DNA from: CAZOOA01 sp964581355
Lineage (GTDB): Bacteria > Bacillota > Dethiobacteria > DTU022 > UBA8154
Reading direction: 5' to 3'
NCBI GenBank assembly: GCA_964581355.1
Contig: CAZOOA010000023.1
Span: forward strand, 1 to 36,096
DNA: 36,096 bases
In this document: positions 8,257 through 16,403 of the stretch, piece after piece
How positions within the stretch are numbered: position 1 is the first letter of the stretch
How the letters are laid out: each line of letters begins with the position of its first letter
Notes under the pieces: model-generated
The model's database searches: none
The model's input: only the letters and a program-made list of their open reading frames with translations
Told to the model about the DNA's origin: nothing
Program-made: the position numbers and the translations under genes

Positions 8257-8290
8257 AATAAACAGGCCTCAAAAAGGCCTGTTTATTCGT
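8257..8290 (+). terminator. Terminator of the selenoprotein gene
   Basis: A perfect 13-bp stem, AATAAACAGGCCT against AGGCCTGTTTATT, with a five-base CAAAA loop. The outer stem is A/T-rich, so the U-tract is within the 3' arm. It could work on both strands. Confidence 0.7.
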
Positions 8291-8320
8291 AATTGCGCAT
8301 TCTATTTTACACCCACACTC

Positions 8321-8433
8321 CGCGAAGCAGGAAAGCGGTTTTGGCACTTTCCCTTTGGTCCTTCGCTTTGTTCAGGAAGCGCCAAAACTTTCCCCGCAGC
8401 GCAGCTTCGCTTGCAAATTGCTCCGAGCAATTT
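8321..8433 (+). repeat. Interspersed repeat family B, copy 1
   Basis: This non-coding element begins CGCGAAGCAGG, contains CTTTCCCTTTGGTCCTTCGC, and ends TTCGCTTGC followed by the 19-base palindrome at 8415-8433 (AAATTGCTC-C-GAGCAATTT). The same order of blocks is found at 29801-29950. With repeat A copy 2 and the terminator it fills the 339-base gap between the selenoprotein and desulfoferrodoxin. Confidence 0.55.
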
Positions 8434-8510
8434 CACTTATTTCTGCAGCAGCAATCCTGTTAACTTAACCATTCGTTATTGTTAACCAGAACAACCTCGA
8501 AAAATCGCCA

Positions 8511-8888
8511 TTACTCGGCTTTCCAGTGCCCGTGCAGGTTGCAGTATTCCCGGGCAATCACTTTATCTGCATCAATTTCAAAGGTCGCTTCCGGAACATC
8601 GCCAGGCTTGAGCCACTGGCGGTAAAGCTTTTCACCAGCGATAATTTCGATCCACTCAATATAATGTTTTTCTTCCATGGGGTGAGGGACACTTCCAACC
8701 TTGACCTTGAAGCCTGAATCCGTTTTTTCAATTACCGGAACGTGTTTTTCTTGAGCTGCATCGACCGTGTTTTCCGTCATCAAATTCATGGGCTGCCCAC
8801 AGCAAACCAGTTCACCTTTGCCTCCGTGAAGCATCTCCACAATATTGCCACAAACCTCGCATTTATAAACCTGCATTCTTTCCGTCAT
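8511..8888 (-). CDS. dfx: Desulfoferrodoxin (superoxide reductase)
   Basis: The 125-residue protein has both domains of a two-iron superoxide reductase. The N-terminal desulforedoxin domain holds Fe with Cys10, Cys13, Cys29 and Cys30 (CEVCG, CCGQP). The C-terminal domain has the square-pyramidal site His49, His69, His75, His119 and Cys116 (HVPVI, PHPMEEKH, CNLHGHW). These positions are one residue offset from the Desulfovibrio enzyme as recalled. It reduces superoxide to hydrogen peroxide using rubredoxin-type electron donors, protecting anaerobes from air. The ATG at 8888 is chosen because AAGGAGG lies seven bases upstream. A DUF368 gene lies upstream on the same strand, 136 bases away. No clear PerR operator was seen. 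Confidence 0.95.
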   Translation of the reverse strand: MTERMQVYKCEVCGNIVEMLHGGKGELVCCGQPMNLMTENTVDAAQEKHVPVIEKTDSGFKVKVGSVPHPMEEKHYIEWIEIIAGEKLYRQWLKPGDVPEATFEIDADKVIAREYCNLHGHWKAE

Positions 8889-9024
8889 AATTCTGCCTCC
8901 TTTTTCTAACATCTTTAGTCTTTAAGCTCCTAAATAATACTTCCTTTCCATAAATATATTCTACAAGAAAGATGGTTTTCCTGCCTTGGAAAAAAGAATT
9001 TTCTCAATTTAGCCCAATAAATTT

Positions 9025-9792
9025 TTAGACCTCTTTGCTCTTCTCAACTTCACCGCCACCCCAGCGCCAGACCAGATAAAATCCGACGGCGAAAAGCAAA
9101 ACCGTGGAAATGTCCCAGTCTGCAGGCCACAGCACCCGGGCCGACCCCGCAATTAAACCGGCAAAGAAATAAGACACCGGGGCACGATAACGGAAGTATA
9201 TAATCTCCATCACCCGGGCCAGCAAAAAAATTCCAACCATGGCGCCTGCCCCGAACAAGGCCAGAGGGAACAGAGTAATGTCTTTAACATAAAAAAGAAT
9301 ATTGTCATAAATCCCCATGACGATCAGTATAGAGCTTCCCGGTACACCGGGGATAAACATGGCCGCACTGGAAATGGCACCGCCCAGGGCAAGGAGAACG
9401 GGGTTGACAACTTCTCCCGGTTCCAGGATTCCCACAGGTTCTCCGCTCATCAAGAACCCGGCGAGAAAACCCAGGAGCAGGATTCCTGTTCTTCCCACCG
9501 TCAGGGCCGGACGGTGCAGCAGGACAGCTTTAATGGAAGCCAGCAAAAAACCCATTAAAAAAGCAACGGTCAAGTCACGGTGCGAGGATAAAAATAAGGC
9601 AAAAGCCGTCCCACCCAGAAAAATACCCCCAACTGTGCCTATTAGCATAGGCCAGTACGGCTTTAACTTGAAGGCAGCAATATCCTGGACCAAATCTTCA
9701 TAGATCCCCAGGATAATAAAAACCGTTCCTCCACTCATGCCGGGCAGCACTATGATTAAACCAAGAATGAAACCCTGCACCAGTTTTTTCAA
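9025..9792 (-). CDS. DUF368 family membrane protein (PopT-type polyprenyl-phosphate transporter)
   Basis: The 255-residue protein has about eight hydrophobic segments. It carries the two internal signature loops of DUF368, LPGMSGGTV (first third) and IPGVPGSSI (second half), which suggest an inverted-repeat fold. Members of this family have been shown to help return undecaprenyl phosphate across the membrane for cell-wall synthesis. A TTG start at 9792 has a good AAAAGGGG ribosome site eight bases upstream and begins directly at LKKLVQGFILG. A GTG at 9831 is also in frame but has a poor site. It is divergent from the M48 protease. The spacing of 136 bases to dfx suggests a separate promoter for dfx. 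Confidence 0.85.
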   Translation of the reverse strand: MKKLVQGFILGLIIVLPGMSGGTVFIILGIYEDLVQDIAAFKLKPYWPMLIGTVGGIFLGGTAFALFLSSHRDLTVAFLMGFLLASIKAVLLHRPALTVGRTGILLLGFLAGFLMSGEPVGILEPGEVVNPVLLALGGAISSAAMFIPGVPGSSILIVMGIYDNILFYVKDITLFPLALFGAGAMVGIFLLARVMEIIYFRYRAPVSYFFAGLIAGSARVLWPADWDISTVLLFAVGFYLVWRWGGGEVEKSKEV

Positions 9793-9890
9793 TGCTCTTT
9801 CCCCTTTTCCAGCACCGGTTAGGACTGTCACTTCCCATTAACCTTTTCTCATGATAACATTATTTTTAGAAAAATTACAGGAAAGAAACC

Positions 9891-11132
9891 ATGAATTGGA
9901 CAATAATAATAAATATGCGCAAAGGTAGGCAGGCGATAATGATGGCAACCAAAATCTGGGTGGTGCTGATTCTTTTAGTGGTTATCCTGTTGGTATTCCT
10001 GGCCATTGGGACTTTCAGCCGTCCAGTCTACCAGGAGGAAGTCCACAAATACTTCGACCGGCCTTTTTTAAATAAAGCCGCAGACTACCAGTATCAAGGT
10101 TTAATTGTTTCTGTTGGCCAAAAACTGATAACCTGGGCTTTGCTGGCGGGCGGCACTATTTGGGCCTGGAAATACTTTGCCTCTTTCCCTCGCCTGCCCC
10201 TGCTTGTAGCAGCCGGTTACCTGGTTGTGTTTTTCCTGGTTATTTACCTGGCCAGCCTACCCCTGGATTTCTACCGGGGCTTTATCCTGGAACACCGTTT
10301 CGGGTTGTCCAATCTGTCCTGGTCCGGCTGGCTGATGGAATTTTTAAAGAGCCGGGGTATTTCCCTGGTTTTTACGGTTTTTGCTTTGGCCGGTCTTTAT
10401 TATCTCATGGGGCGCTTTATGGAACACTGGTGGTGGATTGCAACCCTGGGCTTTGCCTGCCTTGTCCTGGTGGGAAGCTACTTGTTCCCCATATTGATCG
10501 ACCCGCTTTTTTACCGTTTTCAGCCCCTGGAAGATCCTGAAATGTATCGTTCCGTCATTTCCATGGCTGATCAGACCGGGCTGGAGGTGGAAGAAGTACT
10601 GGTCGCCGATGCCAGCCGGAAAACCCAGAAGGTAAATGCCTATTTTACCGGCCTGGGCAAGACAAAACGTATCGTTCTGTATGACACGCTGCTAACCCGG
10701 CTATCAAAAAAAGAAGCCCTGGCCGTAATCGCCCACGAAATGGCCCACTGGCGCTTTAACCACATTTTAAAGGGCATCGCCTTTTCTACAGCCGGCGCCC
10801 TGGTGGCTTTTTACCTGCTGAACATGATCCTGCGGGAAACCGTCCTGTGGGGAGATTTCCGGGCAATTTTCCTTGCCCTTTTGTTCTTTTCACTTTTTTC
10901 TTTCGTCACCCTTCCCCTGCAAAATACCGTCTCCCGGCATTTCGAGGTCCAGGCAGACCGGGAAGCCATCCGGCTCACGGGGCAGCCCGAAACCCACATC
11001 CAGCTGAAAAGCAACATGGCCCGGGTCAACCTGGCTGATGTCCAGCCCCACCCTTTTGTCCGGACCATCCTTTATACCCATCCCACCGTGATGGAAAGAA
11101 TCCAGCTGGCCCAGGAAGAAGCAGAAAAATAA
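9891..11132 (+). CDS. M48 (Ste24/CAAX-type) membrane metallopeptidase
   Basis: The 413-residue protein has an N-terminal M48_N-type membrane region with several helices (about 20-210), then the catalytic domain. The zinc motif is HEMAH (His282, Glu283, His286) and the third ligand is probably Glu352 in HFEVQADREA. Two more helices flank the motif, as in Ste24. Such enzymes cleave membrane-associated proteins and take part in envelope quality control; a prenyl-CAAX substrate is not expected in bacteria. ATG 9891 has a weak AGGAAAG site. The ATG pair at 9939/9942 (MMATKIWVV) is an equally possible start. A bidirectional terminator follows. Confidence 0.9.
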   Translation: MNWTIIINMRKGRQAIMMATKIWVVLILLVVILLVFLAIGTFSRPVYQEEVHKYFDRPFLNKAADYQYQGLIVSVGQKLITWALLAGGTIWAWKYFASFPRLPLLVAAGYLVVFFLVIYLASLPLDFYRGFILEHRFGLSNLSWSGWLMEFLKSRGISLVFTVFALAGLYYLMGRFMEHWWWIATLGFACLVLVGSYLFPILIDPLFYRFQPLEDPEMYRSVISMADQTGLEVEEVLVADASRKTQKVNAYFTGLGKTKRIVLYDTLLTRLSKKEALAVIAHEMAHWRFNHILKGIAFSTAGALVAFYLLNMILRETVLWGDFRAIFLALLFFSLFSFVTLPLQNTVSRHFEVQADREAIRLTGQPETHIQLKSNMARVNLADVQPHPFVRTILYTHPTVMERIQLAQEEAEK

Positions 11133-11231
11133 CCTAAAGGGGTTCAATGTATTCCCTATGCCTGCAGAATCTAGAAAAAGCCAGGCTGCTCACCTACCCT
11201 CACTGGCGGCCGGAACCGGTAATGAGCAGTA

Positions 11232-11292
11232 AAAAGCCAGGTCCATTCCACTGCTTTCCTGCAAAAAGTGAAATGAGGACCTGGCTTTTCTT
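11232..11292. terminator. Bidirectional terminator between M48 gene and the Ig-repeat gene
   Basis: AAAAGCCAGGTCC (11232-11244) pairs perfectly with GGACCTGGCTTTT (11277-11289) around a 32-base loop. T-runs follow on both strands. It lies between convergent genes. Confidence 0.8.
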
Positions 11293-11376
11293 CATACTTT
11301 TTTACTTATCCTGAAAAGATTTCCGGATAAACAATCTGGGGAGCTTTTCTTGAATTAAAATGCCCTCAAGGCAGCA

Positions 11377-13149
11377 TTATTCCTCGTCTGCATTTTCAAC
11401 CAGTTTTACATCAAAAATTCCTGTAATAACTTCGCCACCATTTTCTTCATAGGATGCCTGTAAAGCAAAAGACCTTTCCCCGGCATCATCTGCCACAGTC
11501 AATGTTGCCTTGGCCGAATCATCGCCATCATAGTCCAGCGATACGCCGGGAATGCTTAGTTTTACATCGTTGTCGTCTTTATCCACCAGGGCCCAGGAAA
11601 ACTCTTTTTCCTCCATTTCTTGATCTTTCTGGTCTTTTAAGACTGCATAATACTCTTTTTCCACGTCTTCATTGTCCTCTTCCGGGATGGTGATAGTATC
11701 TGCGCCGCTTACTTCCACACTATCGGGTTCCGGATAGTAAAGATACACTGTTAAACTGGCGGTGTCTATTGACAAATCTTCTGCCAGCTCACTATCCTCC
11801 AATTCGGCTACAAGGGTAAACTCGCCTGGCTCCCCGGGCAGTTCAACAGTTATATAATTATCATCAACATATTTGGTTATTTCATCAGTATTGAACCCCT
11901 GGACTTCTTCTACCGACCAATCGACGACCTTTTCTTCCATCACCTGGCCTTCATTGTCCAGCACCCGCGCTTCGTAGTCCAGGAAAACACTGTCTTGGCC
12001 ATTTTCTCCGTTGTCATTATTCTGGCTATCATCAAGGGTGACGTACTCCTCTCCCAGGATCTTTATTTCCGCAATTTCTTGCTGGTAAACAGTCACTAAG
12101 ATTTCTGTCCAAATATCACTGTCAGTCTCGGATTCTGCCAGGACGAAAAACTTGCCTTCTTCTTGTAACACCTCTACTGTCAACCTGTTCTGATCATCAA
12201 CTGACTTCTTCTTTGCAAAATCAGAGTAATCTTCGGGGCAACTGACCACCCACTCCACTTTTTCATCTTCCATTATATGGCCTTGCTGATCTTTCACGTA
12301 AGCTTCATAAGTGACTTCAAAATTATCACCTTCATCGATTCCGGTTAAGGAGATATGTTTCTTCCCTTCGATTTTTACCTGGTCCACCTCTGCTGAATAG
12401 AGTTCCACTTTGATTGAATCGTCAAACACCTTGGTCTCTTCGTCAACTTCAACATCTGCAGTCGCTGTGATCTCAATGATTGTTCCCGGTTCAGCATCAC
12501 TTCCAACAAGAAGTTTCAGCATGCCGTCATCTGTTTCAACCTCTACGCCCTCTACTCCTGTGCCATTTTCTATTTCATCTTCTTCAATTTTCCACTCCCA
12601 CTCGGCAGCGACACGTTCAATTATCTCGTTATCTTCATCTACCGTCTTTGCTTCATATTCATAGGTCACATCATTTTCACCGGGTACAGCCACCTTGGTT
12701 TCGCCCAGGATCGAAATACCTGCCACAACGGGCTCTTCAGTTTCTTCTTTCTCCCGCATTTTGTTGATCGCTTCCTGGAAGTTGGGGTTATAGCGGATGC
12801 CGGGCGGCAGTTCGTCTACACTTCGGCCCTGCAGTCCCGGGGGAAGACCTCCTTTATCCACTAAACCGGGAGGTGTTCTTCCCTCTGCATCAGTTTCTTC
12901 ATCCCCATCCCCGTTTTTTGCACCATTATCATCGTCCTCTTTGTTATCCTGCAAAACAGGCGGGGCGTCACTACTTAAGCCTGGAGGTCCGCCATGAGGG
13001 TGGCCATCACTGTCACCTGGAGGTCCAGCACCTCTTGCATGATCTTGGGGGCCTCCTGCATGATCTGGGGGACCGGCCACCGCCGCTCCAGGAAACACCA
13101 AACCCACTGTTAATAAAAACACCAAAACTCCAACTGCAAACCTCTTCAT
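11377..13149 (-). CDS. Secreted acidic protein with four Ig-like repeats
   Basis: The 590-residue protein has a clear signal peptide (1-25, cut after AAVA). A Gly/Pro/His/Asp-rich low-complexity part follows (26-125; PPGL repeated several times). Four repeats of 100-115 residues begin near 143 (AGISILGETKVAVP), 255 (VDQVKIEGKKHISL), 359 (IAEIKILGEEYVTL) and 475 (PDSVEVSGADTITI). Each carries a YEAxVxDxxGxxMEEexVxW pattern, which resembles bacterial Big-type Ig domains. The protein is very acidic. There is no LPXTG signal or S-layer domain, so it is either released or held by charge. A c-di-GMP-I riboswitch in its leader indicates control by the motile/sessile signal, so an adhesin or matrix role is likely. 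AAGGGGAG lies eight bases before the ATG. Confidence 0.85.
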   Translation of the reverse strand: MKRFAVGVLVFLLTVGLVFPGAAVAGPPDHAGGPQDHARGAGPPGDSDGHPHGGPPGLSSDAPPVLQDNKEDDDNGAKNGDGDEETDAEGRTPPGLVDKGGLPPGLQGRSVDELPPGIRYNPNFQEAINKMREKEETEEPVVAGISILGETKVAVPGENDVTYEYEAKTVDEDNEIIERVAAEWEWKIEEDEIENGTGVEGVEVETDDGMLKLLVGSDAEPGTIIEITATADVEVDEETKVFDDSIKVELYSAEVDQVKIEGKKHISLTGIDEGDNFEVTYEAYVKDQQGHIMEDEKVEWVVSCPEDYSDFAKKKSVDDQNRLTVEVLQEEGKFFVLAESETDSDIWTEILVTVYQQEIAEIKILGEEYVTLDDSQNNDNGENGQDSVFLDYEARVLDNEGQVMEEKVVDWSVEEVQGFNTDEITKYVDDNYITVELPGEPGEFTLVAELEDSELAEDLSIDTASLTVYLYYPEPDSVEVSGADTITIPEEDNEDVEKEYYAVLKDQKDQEMEEKEFSWALVDKDDNDVKLSIPGVSLDYDGDDSAKATLTVADDAGERSFALQASYEENGGEVITGIFDVKLVENADEE

Positions 13150-13180
13150 TTCGTCTCTCCCCTTTCTCCAGTGTTAGAGA

Positions 13181-13210
13181 CCGAAGAAAATATAAAATGC
13201 TTTTCTTCGG
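13181..13210 (-). promoter_or_regulatory. Perfect hairpin at the 3' edge of the riboswitch (expression platform)
   Basis: CCGAAGAAAA and TTTTCTTCGG form a perfect 10-bp stem with a 10-base loop. On the mRNA its 5' arm shares two C bases with the closing stem of the c-di-GMP aptamer, so the two compete at the junction. No U-tract follows. It could be an anti-terminator or an RNA-stability element rather than a classic terminator. Confidence 0.55.
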
Positions 13211-13293
13211 CAGCCCGGCTGCCCTGGTCGTCGAAACTCAAGATTAACCTTAGGGTCCGTGGCTTTGCGTCCCTGCCTTTCGACAGGTTTGCC
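13208..13293 (-). promoter_or_regulatory. c-di-GMP-I (GEMM) riboswitch aptamer
   Basis: Read on the minus strand, the aptamer shows the conserved blocks in order. They are GGCAAACC at the start, a hairpin capped by CGAAAG, the joining segment GGGACGCAAAGCC, then ACGGACCCUAAGG with the tetraloop-receptor-like CUAAGG, a second hairpin, and CAGGGCAGCCGGGCUGCC at the end. The ends (GGCA and UGCC) close the base stem. The start codon of the Ig-repeat protein lies about 60 bases downstream. Binding of cyclic di-GMP should switch this surface protein on or off. Confidence 0.93.
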
Positions 13294-13501
13294 TTTTCAG
13301 GAAAGCATCTGAAAACTTATCCTGAGCTGTCAGCCTCTATTAGTTAATACGAAACAAAACGAAAATTTATGGGGGTCTTCCGGGAAAAATTTCGTTTTGA
13401 ATCTCATTTTTGGATCATACTTTCCTTCATTCACCATAGCAACAAAGACAAAATCCTGCAACCGGCAAAAGCCCCATTTTGACTGGGACCCTGGTCCTAA
13501 T

Positions 13502-13529
13502 AAAAAACCCGGTATTTGTTTAACCGGGG
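13502..13529 (-). terminator. Terminator of the DUF1992 gene
   Basis: On the minus strand CCCCGGTT pairs with (T)ACCGGG around a short A-rich loop and is followed by TTTTTT. The stem begins directly after the stop codon. Confidence 0.8.
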
Positions 13530-13904
13530 TTACTTTTCAAGCCGCTGGTGAACTTTGCTTCTGTATTCCTGCAGGGCAGCAGAGCGGGGGTTTCTTCGTT
13601 CCATGAGCATATTGAATCGCAACCTTTTCTCATTGAGCCTTTTCTGTAACACTTCCCGCTCAGCTTCATCATAGCAGCAGTTAACCAGGTCCTGCAACCT
13701 GATGATTTCTTTTTTCAGCTGAAGCTCTTCCGGTAAAACACCGGCATTTTTCAGCAGCAGGTATGAAGCCCGGAGTTCCGGGGGAACACGAGAAAGGTCT
13801 TCGAGCTGGAGTGGTTTTCCCTGCCCGGGCAGGTTGTCAAACTCCCCCGTTCGAATGGCTTCCTTGATTTTTTCCTCGGCAATCAGGGAGATAATATCCA
13901 TCAT
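13530..13904 (-). CDS. DUF1992 (DnaJ-homologue C28-type) domain protein
   Basis: The 124-residue protein carries the DUF1992 signature near its N-terminus (AEEKIKEAIRTGEFDNLPGQGKPL), followed by a predominantly helical, charged C-terminus. The domain is shared with eukaryotic DNAJC28, but this protein has no J-domain. Its function in bacteria is not established. The ATG at 13904 is chosen because GGAG lies seven bases upstream; a GTG at 13910 is less well placed. It lies 40 bases downstream of the PAC2 pair on the same strand, so all three may be one operon ending at the terminator after this gene. Confidence 0.88.
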   Translation of the reverse strand: MMDIISLIAEEKIKEAIRTGEFDNLPGQGKPLQLEDLSRVPPELRASYLLLKNAGVLPEELQLKKEIIRLQDLVNCCYDEAEREVLQKRLNEKRLRFNMLMERRNPRSAALQEYRSKVHQRLEK

Positions 13905-13944
13905 GCTCACACTCCGACATAAGATAGTTTATCCCTGTTGCAGC

Positions 13945-14757
13945 TCAGTTCATAAACCGGTACACTTCCTGGGTTAATGTCATTTGTTCCTGCTCGTTGA
14001 GTGCAACCTCATTTTCAATTTTATCCAGCAATTCATTAATTTCTGTGTTCTGCTCTCTTAAGCGGGCCATCTTTTGGACCAGTTCATCATCACGGCTTTC
14101 CAGTAATTCCAGGTCGAACGGAAGAAAAAGCCGCTGGTTCAAGAAAAGCATGGTTGTTCGGATAGCCCCGGGGTCTTCCAGGGCTGAGAGATAAAAAGGG
14201 ATTTCGGGCCAAAGACTGATCCCGTCTAACCCCCGGCGCCTTGCTACCCAGAGCAAATAGCTGCTAATGGCAGGCGGTCCTTCCCATTCCATATTTTCCA
14301 CGTCATCATATTCTTGCAGTTCATCTCGCAAGCCCTCCCGGTTGTAGACGGTTAAAATCTTGCGTGACTGCATGTGCGTAATCATGGAAGGAACCGCATT
14401 GATGGTATAAACCTTGTTGATGTTACAAATCTCAGAAGCAAAATCCAGGACACTGGTTAAAAATTGATAGTGTTGCTGGGATGGTTCATCGCTTTTAAAC
14501 AGCAGAATATTGTTCTCTTCACTGGCCCAGAAACGGGCTTCGGGCACCTGAACCAGGTTACTTCGAAAATCTGCCCCGTCAAAAGGGAAAAAGTCCAGTG
14601 GATCAATATCGGCTACCGGTTCACAGGCCAAACCTTCAATCAGGTCATCCATAATGGTCATACCAACTTTACCCAGGTCGGCACTCTGCCAGCCAACAAC
14701 CAGGGAACCGCCTTGCAGCAATGGTTTCTTGTAAATATTAAACCGGTCTATCGTCAT
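13945..14757 (-). CDS. PAC2 family protein (second of a tandem pair)
   Basis: The 270-residue protein belongs to the PAC2 (proteasome assembly chaperone 2-like) family, recognised by the N-terminal GGSLVVGWQSADLGKVG, the central NKVYTINAVPSMITHM and the later GPPAISSYLLWVARRRGL. Bacterial PAC2 proteins form ATP-grasp-like or chaperone-like oligomers, and their role in bacteria without proteasomes is unknown. The last 50 residues are helical and probably coiled-coil. The chosen start, ATG 14757, overlaps the end of the upstream PAC2 gene by 20 bases, so the two are probably translated together. Both seem to be diverged duplicates. Confidence 0.8.
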   Translation of the reverse strand: MTIDRFNIYKKPLLQGGSLVVGWQSADLGKVGMTIMDDLIEGLACEPVADIDPLDFFPFDGADFRSNLVQVPEARFWASEENNILLFKSDEPSQQHYQFLTSVLDFASEICNINKVYTINAVPSMITHMQSRKILTVYNREGLRDELQEYDDVENMEWEGPPAISSYLLWVARRRGLDGISLWPEIPFYLSALEDPGAIRTTMLFLNQRLFLPFDLELLESRDDELVQKMARLREQNTEINELLDKIENEVALNEQEQMTLTQEVYRFMN

Positions 14758-15667
14758 CGTCTCCGCCCCCATCCTGTTCATCTCCCAGGGATTTTAAGAA
14801 ATCATCCAGATGCTCTTTCATCCAATCTGCTTCTTCCCGGCTGATAGGGCCGGGCTGGCTTAGGGATCTTCTCTGTTCATATAGTTCTTTAACGTCGGGG
14901 GGAAACTGCTGGTACAGTCCATTGATGATTTTGTCTACTTCTTCTGTCTGCCGGTCAAGAAAATCAAAGGAAACCTCTGTGCCCAGAATAACAGCAAAAG
15001 CTTCCATGACAGAACGGGCTGCCCTGGGATAAGGAAATGGCGTCCTGGAAAGCCAGTCAGGAATTTCACCCATAAGGCAGACTGCTTCTATTCCCCGTTT
15101 TTTTGCTGCAGCTAACAATAAGCCGTTCAGTCCGGTGATGACACCATCCCCGGCCCCTTCACCGATTTCACTCATTAAGACCAGGTTGGGGATCCTTTTC
15201 ATTTCCGCCAACATGGATTCGGAACTGGCGACGGCTACCACCCTGGGCTTGGTCTCATGATGTACCGCCGACACACAAGCGCCGGAAGTATATACCCGGC
15301 GGCAGCCATGCTGCTCTGCCGTATCCAGGACCATGTCAGCCATTTTTAAGGCTACTTCACCGCTGGCATACAACCGTCCATCACCGTGGGGCTGCTCTTC
15401 ACCGGTAAAAAAGATCAGGTCCTGCCCTCCCAGGTTTCGGTGATAAAAGGTGCTGGCGGGAAAAACAAGCTCTTCCAGCAGTCCATCTTTTACAACAACT
15501 TTTCGAGGTTCAAAAAAGTCCCACGGCTCGATTTCTCCAAAAGATTGGGCATCAAGCTGAGTTCTCAGTGTGCTCACAGCCAGTGTGCCAATATTTCCTA
15601 TTCCTGGCCAACTGCAAATCAGTTGGGGACTTTCTAGTCGCAAGTTTTTGTGCAATATGACTCCCAT
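14738..15667 (-). CDS. PAC2 family protein (first of a tandem pair)
   Basis: The 309-residue protein shows the PAC2 fold more clearly than its neighbour: LICSWPGIGNIGTLAVSTL near the start, a central RRVYTSGACVSAVHH, and EIGEGAGDGVITGLNGLLLAAAKK followed by CLMGEIPDW. The C-terminus is acidic (DEQDGGGDDDD). The ATG at 15667 is chosen because GGAG lies eight bases upstream. An earlier in-frame ATG (15685) contains that site. It overlaps the second PAC2 gene. The two products may form a heteromer, by analogy with the Pba1-Pba2 pair of the eukaryotic chaperone; this is inference. Confidence 0.85.
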   Translation of the reverse strand: MGVILHKNLRLESPQLICSWPGIGNIGTLAVSTLRTQLDAQSFGEIEPWDFFEPRKVVVKDGLLEELVFPASTFYHRNLGGQDLIFFTGEEQPHGDGRLYASGEVALKMADMVLDTAEQHGCRRVYTSGACVSAVHHETKPRVVAVASSESMLAEMKRIPNLVLMSEIGEGAGDGVITGLNGLLLAAAKKRGIEAVCLMGEIPDWLSRTPFPYPRAARSVMEAFAVILGTEVSFDFLDRQTEEVDKIINGLYQQFPPDVKELYEQRRSLSQPGPISREEADWMKEHLDDFLKSLGDEQDGGGDDDDRPV

Positions 15668-15878
15668 TGGCCACGCTCCTTTCATCTTTATACTCTATTT
15701 TAAACGCGTTATCCGTATTCCGTCAAATTTCTTTTTCCACTGAGGAAAATAGGAACCATTAGTCATGGGAGTGCAAGGATTGGTAGTTGGTGAACAAAAA
15801 TCATAAATACCATGGTTGTTTGACTTGAAACACAAAATACATAAACTGCTATCATCAATGATGATCTGCTAAAGTTTG

Positions 15879-16052
15879 TTACTGCCCCAGTTCCTGGTAG
15901 CAGTTAAAGCAAATCAAAACATAGTCCCCATCCTCTAATTCAATACCCATTTTATCCAGTATGGCCCTGGGCAGGGTCTCCCCCACGATCACCCGCTTCA
16001 AATAATCAGTGTCCCCACAGGCCAGGCAGGTTTGGTTAAGAGGAATATTCAT
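15879..16052 (-). CDS. Small two-CxxC zinc-ribbon-like protein
   Basis: A 57-residue frame has a strong AAGGAGG six bases before its ATG. It carries two cysteine pairs, CLACG at residues 9-13 and CFNC near residue 50, spaced as in a zinc ribbon. Between them lies VIVGETLPRAILDKMGIELE, which looks like a small folded insert. I do not recognise the family. It lies 210 bases upstream of the PAC2 pair on the same strand. The gap between (15668-15878) shows nothing identifiable. Confidence 0.7.
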   Translation of the reverse strand: MNIPLNQTCLACGDTDYLKRVIVGETLPRAILDKMGIELEDGDYVLICFNCYQELGQ

Positions 16053-16189
16053 TTTTGCCCTCCTTGTTGGATACTGGTTTTATATTCATGCACTTATTCT
16101 GTCATAATATATTCCATAAAACATCCAACTAATTGGAAACGCCTCCAGCAGTCCATAAACTACAAGCCTCATTGTTATAATCTCCAGTT

Positions 16190-16325
16190 ACCCAAAAAAT
16201 TCTACTCGAAGGATCCATTTCCCTGCCGAACAGGTAAGCCAGTTTATATAAACTGCTTGAGGCCGAAAGGTGTGTGGCCGCAAGTAAGAAAACTGGAAGG
16301 GAAACCGGTTCATTCCGGTTGTGCT
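16190..16325 (+). promoter_or_regulatory. Structured leader upstream of the ZIP transporter
   Basis: After a TATAAT at 16176-16181 the sequence forms a multi-stem arrangement. TTTCCCT (16218-16224) pairs with AGGGAAA (16298-16304) as an outer stem. Inside are a perfect hairpin CAGTTT-ATAT-AAACTG (16240-16255) and GGCC (16261) with GGCC (16276). AACCGG/CCGGTT (16303-16320) is a further hairpin that shares two A bases with the outer stem. I cannot match it to a known riboswitch class. Its position before a metal transporter makes a metal-sensing RNA possible. Confidence 0.4.
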
Positions 16326-16403
16326 CATTATTCTTTTTCAAATGGAATAAATATTAAGCAGAACCTGATCAAACACGCTGCCTACCGGGGAGAGAATTAA
16401 GCC

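Noticed and set aside
16129..16341. A 70-residue minus-strand frame in the ZIP leader
   Set aside because: No ribosome site, no recognisable domain, and it lies across the predicted RNA stems.
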